A DNA stretch of 19,491 nt from the NCBI GenBank assembly GCA_021780625.1, contig JAJXYI010000430.1, positions 1 through 19,491 on the forward strand, given 5' to 3'. Position 1 is the stretch's first letter, and each line of letters starts with the position of its first letter. This stretch comes from a bacterium. Lineage in GTDB: Bacteria > Verrucomicrobiota > Verrucomicrobiae > Opitutales > Opitutaceae. This document shows positions 1-7,145 of this stretch, in pieces. The notes beneath the pieces are model-generated. The model did no database searches and had not been told where the DNA came from. It saw only the letters and a list, made by a program, of their open reading frames with translations. Both the position numbers and the translations under genes were made by a program.

Positions 1-60
1 CGTCGCGGCTTCGGCGGCGGCGGCGGTGGCGGTGGCGGCTTCCGCGGCGATCGTCGCTAA
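1..60 (+). CDS. C-terminal tail of an Arg/Gly-rich protein (partial)
   Basis: Frame 1 is open from the window edge to a TAA at 58-60. It encodes an RRGF segment, nine consecutive glycines, then FRGDRR. Such RGG/poly-Gly tails are typical of bacterial RRM-type RNA-binding proteins and of some DEAD-box RNA helicases, where the tail adds non-specific RNA affinity. Only the tail is visible, so the family cannot be decided. That it is a real gene end is supported by the strong intrinsic terminator about 30 bp after the stop codon. The rest of the gene lies to the left of the window. Confidence 0.7.
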   Translation, partial: RRGFGGGGGGGGGFRGDRR

Positions 61-90
61 GCGGCTCAGCGCTCATTCGCACTGAATTTC

Positions 91-122
91 AGCGGGGAGA
101 CTTCGGTCTCCCCGCTTTTTTT
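91..122 (+). terminator. Intrinsic terminator with UUCG tetraloop
   Basis: A perfect 11-bp stem (91-101 paired with 106-116) closes a TTCG loop inside a C(UUCG)G context and runs into seven T residues (116-122). This is a canonical Rho-independent terminator for the Gly-rich gene ending at 60. Because of the asymmetric T tract it should act only on plus-strand transcripts, so it would not stop minus-strand transcription of the cvfB-like gene. Confidence 0.93.
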
Positions 123-289
123 GCGTATCATCCAGACGGCAAAGGGGACCTCTTTGTCCCAGCCTGTCCGAGGCGAAGGGGCGCGAAAGGGCATAGGCCG
201 CGAGGTCCCGTCCGAAACGCAGCCTGCTGCAAACTGCTTCAAAGTCCGGCGGCGTAGAGCCGGCGGTCGTGCAGCGAAAGTGGAACGAC

Positions 290-1177
290 TTATCCCTGGC
301 GGTCTACGCGATGCTGCGACGGAGGCAGAGGATCGGGAGGGTCGATGGGGAGTCCAATCCCCTGTTCGAGCATGATGATCCGGCGCTCTTTGTAGAGGGC
401 TCCGATTGCCTGCTTAAACGCCTTCTTGCTGGCGGAAAAGGCGGCGCGGATGTCTTCAGGAGAACTTGAGTCATCGTAGGGCAGGCGGCCTCCCTTGGCC
501 CGCAATTCGTCGATGATGCGTTCTGCCAGGGGACGCACTCGTGAGTAACCGGCCGGATCCAGGGCCAGATCGATTTTTCCGTCCTCACGGACCTGTCGGA
601 CGTAGCCTTCGATCTTCTGACCATGGAAAAGTCGGATCCGAAGGTCGGTGTGGTAGAGCAGTCCCTTGTGCGCTCCCTCGACGATGGCCTCGTAGCCAAG
701 TTCGGTCTCACCGATGATCATGAGGTTGACCTTCTCGCCAGCGCGATAGGTGGGTTCCTCGCGGCTGAGGAAGCGGTTGAGGCGCGTGGTGGCGATGATG
801 CGGCCTGAGCGCTCATCCACCAAGATGAAGACCACCACCCAGTCGCCGCGGCGGACGCGGCGAGTCTGTTCGCGGATCGGGAGGAAGAGGTCCTTGTTCA
901 GACCCCAATCGAGAAAGGCGCCCATCTGAGGATCGACGCTCACAACCTGAAGCGACCCGAATTCGCCGACGGATGCGAAGGGCATGGTCGTCATCGCAAT
1001 CAGGCGATCCTCGGAGTCGCACGTGACAAAGACCTCGACCATCGAATCGACGCCGGTGCCCGGCGCCACATATTGGTTGGGCAGCAGGATATCGCCGAGA
1101 TTTTGCCCATCCAGGTACAGCCCCTGACGTGCAATGCGGAGTACCCGCAGGGTGTTCTTTTTGCCGAGATTCACCAT
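290..1177 (-). CDS. CvfB/YitL-family S1-type RNA-binding protein
   Basis: This 295-residue protein matches the CvfB (YitL) family. These are cytoplasmic proteins with tandem S1-like OB domains and a C-terminal winged-helix domain that bind RNA and affect gene expression, studied in Staphylococcus and Streptococcus. Visible hallmarks are the N-terminal S1-like start (MVNLGKKNTLRVLRI), a central stretch where family members read GAFLDWGLNKDLFLP, and the winged-helix segment SKKAFKQAIGALYKERRI near residue 255. Length fits the family (about 280-300). The last 20 residues are a Pro-rich extension. AGGA lies about 11 nt upstream of the start, a weak Shine-Dalgarno. The gene is transcribed away from the divergent Tat-signal gene, about 200 bp away. 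Its exact regulatory targets cannot be inferred. The family call is firm. Confidence 0.88.
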   Translation of the reverse strand: MVNLGKKNTLRVLRIARQGLYLDGQNLGDILLPNQYVAPGTGVDSMVEVFVTCDSEDRLIAMTTMPFASVGEFGSLQVVSVDPQMGAFLDWGLNKDLFLPIREQTRRVRRGDWVVVFILVDERSGRIIATTRLNRFLSREEPTYRAGEKVNLMIIGETELGYEAIVEGAHKGLLYHTDLRIRLFHGQKIEGYVRQVREDGKIDLALDPAGYSRVRPLAERIIDELRAKGGRLPYDDSSSPEDIRAAFSASKKAFKQAIGALYKERRIIMLEQGIGLPIDPPDPLPPSQHRVDRQG

Positions 1178-1381
1178 GAGGCGGTATCCTGGTCGGAGGG
1201 GATGTCATAGCGCACGCAAAAACGTCCGATTGAGATCGGCCCATTATGCTGGCGGAACGGAGCGCCATCCTTTTGGCGTGTCGATGCCGCCGGGTGATGT
1301 GACCACGTGTGGCGCAGGGATTGAGTGGGGGGTGGGGTTTATTTCAGGACTGGGCCACCGGCGCCTTTATCCTTACCTGTT

Positions 1382-1945
1382 ATGGAACGTCGTCATTTCA
1401 TCAAAACGCTGTGCACCGGCGGCTGTGTCTGTTCCTGCGGCATTGGACATCTCGCCTCCAAGGCAGTGGCCTCCGGGGAGCCGAGCGGAAAAAACGAAGA
1501 CTGGCGCGCGTCGTTTGTTCAGGACCGCTATGCAAAGCTGTTGGCTCTAATGGGCGAGAGGATGGACGCCCGCGCGTTTGGCTCACTTATGGAGGACCTG
1601 GGGCGATTTTGCGCCTCGCGGACGGGAATAGCCCAGCGATTTCCCGGCGATCCGGATGGGTTTTTCGGCGAACTTCGTCACCGCTGGCATGCCGACATCG
1701 CCTACGACCGGGACCATGGGAAGGTCAGCATCGCATTCGCAGCGGGCTCGGAGTGCGTATGTCCGCTCTTGAAGAAGGGACTCGCGTCAGGCTCGGCATG
1801 TCAGTGTTCGGTGGGTTCGCTGAAAGGTTTGTTCGAGGAGGTCTTTGGCGGAAGTCCCGATGTGCGAATCGTGGAATCCGTATTGCGCGGCGGGCAGCGC
1901 TGTCTGTTCGAAGTGACGGTCGCCAAGGCGTCCGCGAAGGCCTAA
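1382..1945 (+). CDS. Tat-signal Cys-rich protein with V4R/ATC-hydrolase-like C-terminus
   Basis: A 187-residue protein of unassigned function. I start it at the ATG at 1382 because it gives an N-terminus MERRHFIKTL, a twin-arginine-like signal (RRxFIK), followed by a short Cys-rich stretch (Cys11, 15, 17, 19). A longer reading from 1325 would bury this signal. The C-terminal half carries two CxC pairs (Cys125/127 and Cys140/142) and then a segment SLKGLFEEVFG...VRIVES...CLFEV. This resembles the C-terminal part of V4R (4-vinyl reductase) or aminothiazoline-carboxylate hydrolase-like small domains, which often bind metal. Export in folded form with a metal is therefore plausible but inferred. 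No Shine-Dalgarno is visible. The stop faces the convergent SGNH hydrolase gene 100 bp away. Neither neighbour suggests a role. Confidence 0.7.
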   Translation: MERRHFIKTLCTGGCVCSCGIGHLASKAVASGEPSGKNEDWRASFVQDRYAKLLALMGERMDARAFGSLMEDLGRFCASRTGIAQRFPGDPDGFFGELRHRWHADIAYDRDHGKVSIAFAAGSECVCPLLKKGLASGSACQCSVGSLKGLFEEVFGGSPDVRIVESVLRGGQRCLFEVTVAKASAKA

Positions 1946-2005
1946 CGCCGCAGCCCGGTCGTCTCCGGACCGATTGCGACGCCAACCCAACACACCCCTG
2001 CAACT

Positions 2006-2032
2006 GGCCCCGGAGAGCTATTTCTGGGGGCC
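2006..2032. repeat. GC-rich hairpin between convergent genes
   Basis: GGCCCC (2006-2011) pairs with GGGGCC (2027-2032), and the loop can add a short AGA/TCT stem. The hairpin sits in the 100-bp gap between the stop codons of the Tat-signal gene (1945) and the SGNH hydrolase (2046). There is no T tract on either side, so it is not a standard intrinsic terminator. It may shield 3' ends or act with Rho. Confidence 0.3.
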
Positions 2033-2045
2033 GGGAGCAGAGAAA

Positions 2046-3464
2046 TCACTTCGTGACAGCCGCCAGTTCGTAGTGCGTCGGATGGGGGCGAGCTGCGGCG
2101 TACTCGCTCCGTTCGATACCCAACTCTTGTGCGCGCAAAGCGGCGATCAGTGTGTTTGCGGCGGAATGCACCACCGGATCGTGGTCAAACGTCAGCTGGG
2201 TCTGGATACCCCGCCATGCGAAGAAGCGCCAGGCGGTGTGTTTCCATGACAGGTCGAGCACCTTCCACGCCTGATCCATCATCGGTGTGTGCAGGGTGGC
2301 GAGATTGATGCCCGAGGCCAGCTGCTCTGCGGTGAAAGTGCCGATCGAGCTGCCGTCGATCCGCAGTTGGTAGCTCCCGGTTTTCAGGCCGGTGACCTGG
2401 AGCGGCTCCTGATTGAGCGCGGAATAAAAGCCCGAAAGTTGGATCATGAGCGCTGCGGCGGGATCGGTGTGCGTCCATATCGGTTTGGGGGCGGGCGTGA
2501 AGAAAGTCTGAGAACCCCAGTCGCGCTCGGTAGGAGGGAACTGCCACCACTGTTCGTGCAGGCCCAGGATCGGGAAGGGCAGGGCCCGATCGGTCTGCGT
2601 CCAGGATAGGGTTGCCGGGCTCTTGCTCAAGTCGGTCACCGTGGAATTGTCCGCGTTTACCACGCGGGCAGACGCCCCGTCGATGGCGACCGAAGTGACG
2701 GTGGATGATGCGTGCCATGCCGTGAGCAGCGCCTGTGCCATCACGAGTTCACCGACCGGCGACGGGTGTATCTGGCCAGGGAGTACCTCGGCTGCGAGCT
2801 TGGGATTCTCAGCCTGAGCCTTTTTCAGCACGTCGAGCAGGGGCGTCATGAAATCCACGCAGGACAGGTGATGGCGGGCGGCGAGTTCGCGCACGAAAGC
2901 GGCATATTTGAGCAGGACCGCGTTGTATCCGCCCGGGAATTTCGGAGCCTGAGTGACTTCGTCGAAGGGCGTCGGCTGGATCAGTACGATACGGACACCG
3001 GGAAGATGGTGTTGGAGCGATTCGATGATGTGCTCGTAGCCGATGGTGTAGACGTCGAAAATTTTCTGGTCGAAGGGGCGGTAAGAGGCGTCGTTCATGC
3101 CCAGCATGATCGTGACCACCGTGGGTTTGAAGGGGAACACGTCGCGCTCAAGACGTTGGTCGATTTTGCCGGCCCAGCCTCCCGTGACGCGGTCGCCTCC
3201 GACGCCGGAGTTGACGAATTCGACCTTGAGATCTGGGAAGCGGGTGCGGACGAAGGTCTCCACGTCAATCCCGTAGAAGCGTTGCTCGGTGATGCTGTCG
3301 CCGTAGAAGCAGACGCGGTCGCCGGATTTGAGGAAGAAATCGGACGCCGCCGCCGCAGGGGCCGGTTGGGCTGCTTGAGCCGCGACCAAGCCGAGGAGAC
3401 CGATGCCATTGGCTGCCAGTACACGCCAGAACTTTGCACTGAAAAGGACCGAATGCGTTTTCAT
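2046..3464 (-). CDS. Secreted SGNH/GDSL hydrolase with altered Asp-His motif
   Basis: A 472-residue SGNH-fold esterase-type protein. The start at 3464 gives MKTHSVLFSAKF followed by a hydrophobic run and AQAAQPAPAAAA, a plausible signal peptide (cut near residue 35-40); a longer reading frame upstream would place 17 non-signal residues first. Block I is GDSIT (nucleophile Ser57), block II GVGGD (Gly90), block III GMND (Asn124) and block V IHPSPVG (His233). The Asp expected three residues before this His is Gly230 (sequence LPGQIH), so the usual catalytic dyad is incomplete. Residues from about 250 to the end form a C-terminal region often seen in planctomycete/verrucomicrobial members. Likely substrates are acylated or acetylated polysaccharides outside the cell, but this is inference. 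No Shine-Dalgarno is visible. Confidence 0.85.
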   Translation of the reverse strand: MKTHSVLFSAKFWRVLAANGIGLLGLVAAQAAQPAPAAAASDFFLKSGDRVCFYGDSITEQRFYGIDVETFVRTRFPDLKVEFVNSGVGGDRVTGGWAGKIDQRLERDVFPFKPTVVTIMLGMNDASYRPFDQKIFDVYTIGYEHIIESLQHHLPGVRIVLIQPTPFDEVTQAPKFPGGYNAVLLKYAAFVRELAARHHLSCVDFMTPLLDVLKKAQAENPKLAAEVLPGQIHPSPVGELVMAQALLTAWHASSTVTSVAIDGASARVVNADNSTVTDLSKSPATLSWTQTDRALPFPILGLHEQWWQFPPTERDWGSQTFFTPAPKPIWTHTDPAAALMIQLSGFYSALNQEPLQVTGLKTGSYQLRIDGSSIGTFTAEQLASGINLATLHTPMMDQAWKVLDLSWKHTAWRFFAWRGIQTQLTFDHDPVVHSAANTLIAALRAQELGIERSEYAAARPHPTHYELAAVTK

Positions 3465-3814
3465 CGAGGGTGGAGTGTGCGGGCCAATGCATGCGCTGCA
3501 AGCTGCGGAGCGCATTGAGTGCGGTAGAGGGAGGAGTGCAGGAATGGGAGGATTCGAGGGCCCGGCGCCGGGGCCGATTCGGCCGGCCTCGCTGTATTTT
3601 GGCCCTTGTGCATTGTCGCCTCCCGATCACGAGTTCCGAACACAGGGGATGAAGGGAATGTAAAAGTGAGCAATCGACGTGGCAGCGGCGGTGGATTCGG
3701 CGATCGAGGCTGGCCGGAGTGAAATTCGTGAATACCGTCCGTGGAGCAACACGCTCGTCTTGGCGTCGCCAGCGGCGGGTGATTTGACTGATTCCAATCC
3801 TCTCTGATCGCCGC
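3465..3814. other. 350-bp divergent intergenic region
   Basis: This stretch separates the divergent SGNH hydrolase (-) and the small membrane protein (+) and should carry both promoters. I see no convincing -35/-10 pair. It contains GC-rich palindromes at 3559-3575 (GGCCC arm, GGCGCC core, GGGCC arm) and 3581-3588 (GGCCGGCC). On the minus strand these would lie roughly 95-125 nt upstream of the SGNH start and could fold in the leader. Short reading frames across it look like chance products of GC-rich DNA. Confidence 0.4.
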
Positions 3815-4144
3815 ATGAATACGACTGAATCTCCGGAAGAAATCGTTATCGAAGGCCCGATCGTCAGAGCTGCCCGACTAAGTTTTCTGGGAAGCCTACT
3901 CTTTTGGCCCCTGTTTTTGTTTGCTTTGATCTTCATGCTGGGGGCGCCGGGGAAGACCGAAACGGCCTTCGTGGAGCGGAGGGCGTTGGATGCTTGCGTC
4001 TGGCTCTATCCAGTGGCCGTGATACTGGGGTGGATACTCTCTAGGCGCGGAGTGCGGCGGGGAAGTTCCGATATGCTTTGCCTGCTGCCGTGGCTGATCC
4101 CGGCCTTGGTGTTCGCCTACTGGCTCATCTACTTCGCGCTGTAG
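3815..4144 (+). CDS. Small three-helix membrane protein of unknown function
   Basis: A 109-residue hydrophobic protein with no family I recognise. After a short acidic N-terminus (MNTTESPEEIVIEGP) there are three likely transmembrane helices, around residues 22-44 (LSFLGSLLFWPLFLFALIFML), 60-75 (ACVWLYPVAVILGWIL) and 88-108 (LLPWLIPALVFAYWLIYFAL). A basic loop (SRRGVRRGSS) lies between helices 2 and 3, placing that loop in the cytoplasm by the positive-inside rule. The hydrophobic periodicity supports a real gene even though no Shine-Dalgarno precedes the ATG. It lies 250 bp upstream of yifB on the same strand, too far to assume an operon. Confidence 0.6.
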   Translation: MNTTESPEEIVIEGPIVRAARLSFLGSLLFWPLFLFALIFMLGAPGKTETAFVERRALDACVWLYPVAVILGWILSRRGVRRGSSDMLCLLPWLIPALVFAYWLIYFAL

Positions 4145-4394
4145 GATGGATGCTTGGGGGAGGCTCTTTCATTCCTGGGGTACAATGGGTGTGGGCTGGA
4201 TCCGGAAGCGGCTCCGCTTCCAAATTCGACCTCTGTCGCTTCCATTCCGACCGAGCCGTCTCTGCCAAGCCGATCCTATCCTGGGCATCGAGCGATAAAC
4301 GCAAATTTAGGGGTCGGATAATTTAATTTCGATAAATGTTATTGATTTTTCTATGATCCCTTTCTGATCTGGCTGCGCGCTCCTCCGTCCCGCC
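4145..4394 (+). promoter_or_regulatory. Leader region of yifB with AT-rich block
   Basis: Between the small membrane protein and yifB, the DNA is ordinary until about 4300-4360. There it becomes strikingly AT-rich (for example GGATAATTTAATTTCGATAA and TATGAT at 4352-4357). Such a block in a GC-rich genome just upstream of a gene is a likely promoter. I could not pair a good -35 box with a -10 box at normal spacing, so the exact start site is not called. Confidence 0.3.
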
Positions 4395-5930
4395 ATGCTC
4401 GCCACTCTCACCTCCGCGTCGCTTCAGGGAATCTTTGCAGAACCCGTTCAGGTCGAGGTCAACACCGGCGAAGCCGGATTGCCAGATATCGTCCTCGTCG
4501 GTTTGCCCGACACAGGGGTCAAGGAGTCGAAGGACCGAGTGACCTCGGCTCTGGGGAACAGCGGATTCAAGATGCCGCGCCTGCGTACCACCATCAATCT
4601 CGCTCCTGGCAATCTCAGGAAGGAGGGCCCGATGTACGATCTTCCCATAGCTTTGGGGATTTTGGCGGCCACCGAGCAGCTGATTTCCCAAGCTCTGGGA
4701 GACTATCTTATTGCCGGAGAACTGAGTCTGTCGGGTGCCACCCGACCGGTCCGCGGTGCCCTTGCCTTCGCCCGCCTTGCGCGCGATCTCGGGAAACGCG
4801 CCATCCTTCTGCCCGCGGCCTCGGCCCCGGAGGCTGCGCTAGTCGACGGCATCGAGGTGTTCGCAGTCGACTCCCTTGATCGGGCCTTCCGCTTTCTCGC
4901 TGGCGAGATCGCGCTCACTCCGCTCCCCCGAACCTCGACCTCAACCGCGCCCGCGGCCAGTCCCACGGAGGCCGATTTTTCCGAGATCAAGGGACAGGCC
5001 TCGCTGCGCCGCGCTGTCGAGGTGGCTGTCAGCGGTGGTCACAATCTGCTGATGATTGGGAGTCCTGGCGGCGGAAAATCGATGGTGGCAAAACGCATTC
5101 CGACCATCATGCCGCCGCCCTCGAGCAACGAGTTTCTCGAAATCCTTTCGATCCACTCGGCGGCCGGTCGCACGCTCAACGGCGAAATCCACTGGGCCTC
5201 GCGCCCCTTCCGGGCGCCTCATCACACGGTGTCCGATGTCGCGCTGCTGGGCGGTGGAACGATACCCGGGCCCGGCGAAATCTCCCTGGCCCACCACGGA
5301 GTGCTCTTTCTCGACGAGTTGCCCGAATTCAAGCGCAGCGCGCTGGAGGTCCTTCGCCAGCCCCTTGAGGACGCCTCCGTCTCTGTGTCTCGCAGCGCGG
5401 GCAAGGTCACCTTCCCCTGCAATTTCATGCTGGTGGCAGCAATGAATCCATGCCCCTGCGGTTATCTTGGCGACAAGGCGCGCGAGTGTCGCTGCACGCC
5501 GGCGCAGATCCAGCGCTACCGTGCCAAGGTCAGCGGACCTCTCCTCGACCGCATTGATATCCACGTGGAAGCGCCACCGGTGAGTGTGACCGAGCTGCGC
5601 GGCACCGAGCCCACCGAGTCGTCCGCTGCCATTCGCACCCGCATCGAGCACTCCCGCTCTCTCCAGCAGGCTCGCTTCTGCGGCTCAACGGTGCTCACCA
5701 ACGCGCGCATGAGCCACCGCCAGATCCGCGAACATTGCGTCCTGGACGCCAAGCTCGGCGATCTCCTCCAGCAGGCAATGGAACGCCTTCGCCTCTCCGC
5801 CCGCGCCTACGACCGCATCCTCAAAGTCGCCCGCACCATCGCCGACCTTGCCTCCACCGACCGGATACAGGCCCCCCATCTCCTCGAGGCCATCCAATAC
5901 CGCTCCCTCGACCGGAACCTGTTTTACTAA
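4395..5930 (+). CDS. yifB: YifB/ComM-family Mg-chelatase-like AAA+ ATPase
   Basis: A 511-residue protein of the YifB/ComM family, full length for the group. The N-terminal ChlI-like domain (about 1-170, Lon-protease-like fold; [23 protein letters not shown]) is followed by the AAA+ core. Walker A is GSPGGGKS at residues 222-229 and Walker B is LFLDE at about 304-308. The family motif NPCPCGY(L)GD lies near residue 350, and the C-terminal Mg_chelatase_C helical domain ends at YRSLDR. In naturally competent bacteria ComM is a hexameric helicase that drives branch migration when incoming single-stranded DNA is integrated into the chromosome; a role in recombination is the best guess here. No competence gene is adjacent. 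The ATG follows the pyrimidine-rich CTCCGTCCCGCC with no Shine-Dalgarno. Confidence 0.95.
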   Translation: MLATLTSASLQGIFAEPVQVEVNTGEAGLPDIVLVGLPDTGVKESKDRVTSALGNSGFKMPRLRTTINLAPGNLRKEGPMYDLPIALGILAATEQLISQALGDYLIAGELSLSGATRPVRGALAFARLARDLGKRAILLPAASAPEAALVDGIEVFAVDSLDRAFRFLAGEIALTPLPRTSTSTAPAASPTEADFSEIKGQASLRRAVEVAVSGGHNLLMIGSPGGGKSMVAKRIPTIMPPPSSNEFLEILSIHSAAGRTLNGEIHWASRPFRAPHHTVSDVALLGGGTIPGPGEISLAHHGVLFLDELPEFKRSALEVLRQPLEDASVSVSRSAGKVTFPCNFMLVAAMNPCPCGYLGDKARECRCTPAQIQRYRAKVSGPLLDRIDIHVEAPPVSVTELRGTEPTESSAAIRTRIEHSRSLQQARFCGSTVLTNARMSHRQIREHCVLDAKLGDLLQQAMERLRLSARAYDRILKVARTIADLASTDRIQAPHLLEAIQYRSLDRNLFY

Positions 5931-6515
5931 ACAGACGGCCAATCGTTGCAGTGCCATCGGTCAGCAAGGTATCCGGCCGGATGCTTGTACCAGCGGAATG
6001 TGTTCCGGTCTATACGCTCCCTTACATTGAAATCGCCAATGACACGCCCGGCTGTTCGACAACGCAGATTGACTGCCCTCGATTGCCCAATCGGATCACG
6101 CGGTGGGCTGCGATTGTAGACACCGCGGACCCGGGTACGAACTATGCGATGCCTCCTGAATGCCTTCCATCGTGCGGGATTGCCTATAATCTATATCGTT
6201 CGCATCTACAGTGATGCTGCGAATGGCCTCGCTGCCGTCGCGACAAGGCCAATGAGGACCAGTCATCCGTAATAGAAGGTGCCGAAGGAGGCGATAACGT
6301 CGCCGATATTTTCGACTCTCGACGCCACGGTTGCATTCAAGGTGCTGCTCGCGGGTACTTCACAGCTGGGTGGCGCCGGGGAATGGTCCAAGGCGGGCTC
6401 CTGCGCTGCGCCAATTGGAAATCGATCTCGCGAGGCCCAGAGATGAAGTGTGGTAATAATGATTTGATCCTTGGAGCGAGGCGGCGGAGTCTACACGGTA
6501 ACGCATTGAGTGAGC
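5931..6515. other. 585-bp gene-poor gap between yifB and coaE
   Basis: No convincing gene is seen. A plus-strand reading frame running out of yifB (to 6214) and a minus-strand frame without a start (about 6263-6490) are both weak. Composition looks less GC-rich than the flanking genes. A perfect TATAAT lies at 6185-6190, but the DNA 17 bp upstream is not a good -35 box. The region must carry the coaE-rho promoter and could hold an untranslated RNA or a decayed gene. Confidence 0.4.
6185..6190 (+). promoter_or_regulatory. Possible -10 box (TATAAT)
   Basis: A consensus TATAAT occurs in the gene-poor gap, about 325 bp upstream of coaE. The hexamer at the optimal -35 position (around 6162-6167, GCCTTC) is poor. 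If used, it would give coaE-rho a leader of about 320 nt or drive a separate small RNA. Confidence 0.2.
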
Positions 6516-7133
6516 ATGATATTGGGACTTACCGGAGGGATAGGGTGCGGCAAATCGACGGCCGCGAAGCTGTTTGAGGAGCTGGGCTTCCGGCGAATCG
6601 ACTGCGATGCGATTGTGCGCGAGGAGGTTCTGACGGCTCCGAACATCATTGCGGCGGTGGCCGGGCATTTCGGCTCCGATGTATTACAGGCTGGCGGGCG
6701 GGCGATCGATCGATCGAACTTGGGCCGGCGGGTATTTGGAAATGCGGACGAGTTGCGCTGGCTGGAACGGTTGGTGCATCCGGAAGTGCATCGTCGGTGG
6801 ACGGAGTTGGTGAAGCAGGCACCGGACCTGGAATGGGTTGTGGAGATTCCGCTGCTCTTTGAGAAGGAGCTGAACAAATGGTTTGATTTCGTCGTCTGCG
6901 TTGCGTGTTCTTCTCCGGAGCAACTCTCCCGGCTGGAACAGCGTGGCATGAACCGCACGCTGGCCGGGCAGCGGATCGCTCAGCAACTCCCACTCGATCG
7001 TAAAATTGAACTCTCTGATTTTGTGCTGTCCAACGACGGCACGCCCGACTTCCTGAGGCGACAAGTCGAGCTGATCGCGATCCGTTGCAGGCAATCTCCG
7101 TTGCGTTGTTCGCTGCTTTATTCCTCGAACTAG
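6516..7133 (+). CDS. coaE: Dephospho-CoA kinase
   Basis: CoaE phosphorylates the 3'-hydroxyl of dephospho-CoA with ATP, the last step of coenzyme A synthesis in the cytoplasm. The protein begins MILGLTGGIGCGKST, the typical N-terminal P-loop (Walker Lys13), followed by the family's DCDAIVRE segment, where the Asp of the substrate-binding D-A/x-D-x-I/hR motif sits, and the LVHPEVHRRW and VEIPLLFE motifs. Length of 205 residues is normal. A GTG at 6510 would add two residues; I prefer the ATG at 6516 because family members start right at this strand. The stop codon is 12 bp before rho, so the two are probably co-transcribed. The last 15 residues (SPLRCSLLYSSN) diverge and look unstructured. Confidence 0.95.
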   Translation: MILGLTGGIGCGKSTAAKLFEELGFRRIDCDAIVREEVLTAPNIIAAVAGHFGSDVLQAGGRAIDRSNLGRRVFGNADELRWLERLVHPEVHRRWTELVKQAPDLEWVVEIPLLFEKELNKWFDFVVCVACSSPEQLSRLEQRGMNRTLAGQRIAQQLPLDRKIELSDFVLSNDGTPDFLRRQVELIAIRCRQSPLRCSLLYSSN

Positions 7134-7145
7134 AATTTACCAACC

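Noticed and set aside
145..160. Small hairpin GGGAC/GTCCC downstream of the cvfB-like gene
   Set aside because: Only five base pairs and no T tract on the minus strand, too weak to call a terminator.
3461..3673. 70-codon minus-strand frame just upstream of the SGNH hydrolase
   Set aside because: It overlaps the hydrolase start in another frame, is Pro/Arg/Ala-rich and has no motif; likely leader DNA.
5735..6214. Plus-strand frame starting inside yifB and running into the gap
   Set aside because: Its first two thirds are an out-of-frame reading of yifB, and the remainder has no recognisable motif or start signal.
6263..6490. Minus-strand frame ending in ENIGDVIASFGTFYYG
   Set aside because: The ending looks protein-like, but the frame of about 75 codons has no ATG and I recognise no family; it could be a gene remnant or chance, so it is mentioned only under the gap.
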